Assembly (NCBI GenBank): GCA_036897445.1
Contig: JAYMTL010000069.1
Coordinates: 1 to 64,000, forward strand
Direction: 5' to 3'
From: Pelargonium tetragonum
Taxonomy: Eukaryota; Streptophyta; Magnoliopsida; Geraniales; Geraniaceae
Length of the DNA: 64,000 nucleotides
The notes beneath the pieces were generated by a model. It saw only the letters and a list, made by a program, of their open reading frames with translations, ran no database searches and was not told the DNA's origin. Numbering within the stretch: the first letter of the stretch is position 1; each line of letters begins with the position of its first letter. Positions 62,886 through 64,000 of this stretch are shown piece after piece. A program made the translations under genes and the position numbers.

Positions 62886-64000
62886 CATAGGTTCTAATTG
62901 GGAACCCCTGAGGTGTATAGTATAGTGATGAGTTGATTAAAGTCTACTAGGAAGAAGAAGTGTCTGAGTGCAATTACAAGTCAGCTATAAACTTTATCGA
63001 GTAATGAGTGTTTATCTTTATCTAAATGGGCGTCAGGTTTTGTTATCTATCCTAGAGGAATACCCTATTTATACTATTAATTTAAGATACACGTGCATAA
63101 AAATAACAAGTAGATAAGTTTCAACAACACTAAAAGTTAGTCTTATTACTCCCAAAAAATAGTGCTAAGCTCTTTTTGAACCCTAATATAAGGAATAGGC
63201 GAGACCCCTCTCTAAAAACTTTTTTAGTACTGCTCTTTTTCATTGGCAGGCTTTGATATAAAAAAAAGATTTTCAGGGAAAGATATATAAATAAAGTAAA
63301 GGAATTTAATACCGGAAAGAGTTTTTATACAAGCGTGGAGTTATAACCTAGTAATAATGCAAGTTAAACAAAAGGGGCTTGGGAATTATACAAGGCTGGA
63401 AAAGCTAATCTTGAGCAGAGTTTTTTATATGTATTACTGCAGTTAACCAAGAGTAAGTTAGAATCTTATCCCATAAGTAGCCCTGGGTTCTCCTCATTGC
63501 AACACTTCGAAAGTTAGTAAATCAGCTAATATTCATCCGGCTCCGCTTTAGTATTTTGCTGAAATGCTTTTTTAAACGGCGGAAGGGGTTTTAATAATCT
63601 GGCGGGGGATCCGGATTAGGTGAGGTTTTTTCCTAGTTCTAAATCAAAAAGGAAATGTTTTAAATACACGGATTGCAGGATAAACAAAGTACTTCTATTG
63701 CCTTGTTCAAGCGGGAGATTTAGTCATTAGAAACAACAAGTTATAGTAGCAATAAAAAGAATATTCTATGTAAAGCAAGTTTCTTTTCTACATAAAGTTT
63801 TAACCTAAAACTAGGCAAGCTCAAGGTTTTTGTTAACTTCCTGACCGAGTTAAGAGCCCCCTTTTTCTAAGTGGGATTTTTTAAAACTATACTTTCTAAA
63901 AAAGGATCCCTTTGGAATAGGTATAGAAACGTGCCAAAATAATAAAATGTATGACTTCTTTAGGATTCAGTATCCGCCCAAATAGAAGTTTACCACACAC
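62886..64000. other. Non-coding stretch to window end
   Basis: No gene or RNA was recognised. The GC palindromes resume, for example near 62900, 63200 and 63490. Nothing marks the window end as a molecule end. Confidence 0.6.

Noticed and set aside
1-64000. CRISPR array, insertion sequence, group II intron domain V, rRNA cores
   Set aside because: I looked for regularly spaced repeats, transposase frames, GAAA-tetraloop domain V strings and universal rRNA strings by eye and found none.

Overview
This window looks like non-coding DNA of organellar type, from a plastid or a plant/alga-type mitochondrion, or DNA derived from one. It is AT-rich (roughly 35% G+C by eye). I recognise no protein-coding gene. 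The only assignable sequences are two degraded tRNA-Asp(GUC) copies of the bacterial/plastid/plant-mitochondrial type, on opposite strands near 4.1 and 35.4 kb, and a weaker tRNA-Trp(CCA)-like remnant near 18.3 kb. These are the only basis for calling it organellar. I cannot name the organism. The best analogy I know is the class of giant, mostly non-coding organelle genomes of some green algae.

The longest open frame on either strand is 119 codons. For random DNA of this composition I estimate a stop chance of about 0.07 per codon, so about one chance frame of that length is expected in 64 kb. The short open frames therefore need no genes to explain them. No rRNA core, group II domain V, CRISPR array, IS element or transposase was seen.

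Layout: 1-4.07 kb featureless, with an A-rich segment at 1.4-1.65 kb. tRNA-Asp copy 1 is at 4.07-4.14 kb, followed at 4.8 kb by a short frame with a P-loop-like peptide. 4.98-18.27 kb is featureless, then the tRNA-Trp-like remnant, then 18.35-35.43 kb with hairpins, a 19-bp repeat and a purine-rich segment at 29.9-30.55 kb. tRNA-Asp copy 2 is at 35.43 kb, and 35.5-60.8 kb is featureless. From 60.84 to 62.89 kb two segments of distinct composition and opposite strand skew occur, then ordinary background to the end.

Four patterns run through the window. (1) A very common, degenerate GC-rich short palindrome (purine G, two or three variable bases, CC pyrimidine) occurs about every 75-100 bp in a sampled stretch. 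(2) There are at least eleven perfect tandem duplications of exactly 9 bp, where about 0.5 are expected by chance. (3) TpA is in excess over ApT and CpA/TpG is depleted, extremely so in the special segments, as C-to-T mutation at CpA would leave. (4) Small AT-rich hairpins occur. Together these suggest long neutral decay of DNA under a particular mutation process. The alternative, hidden genes that need RNA editing or trans-splicing, cannot be excluded from sequence alone.
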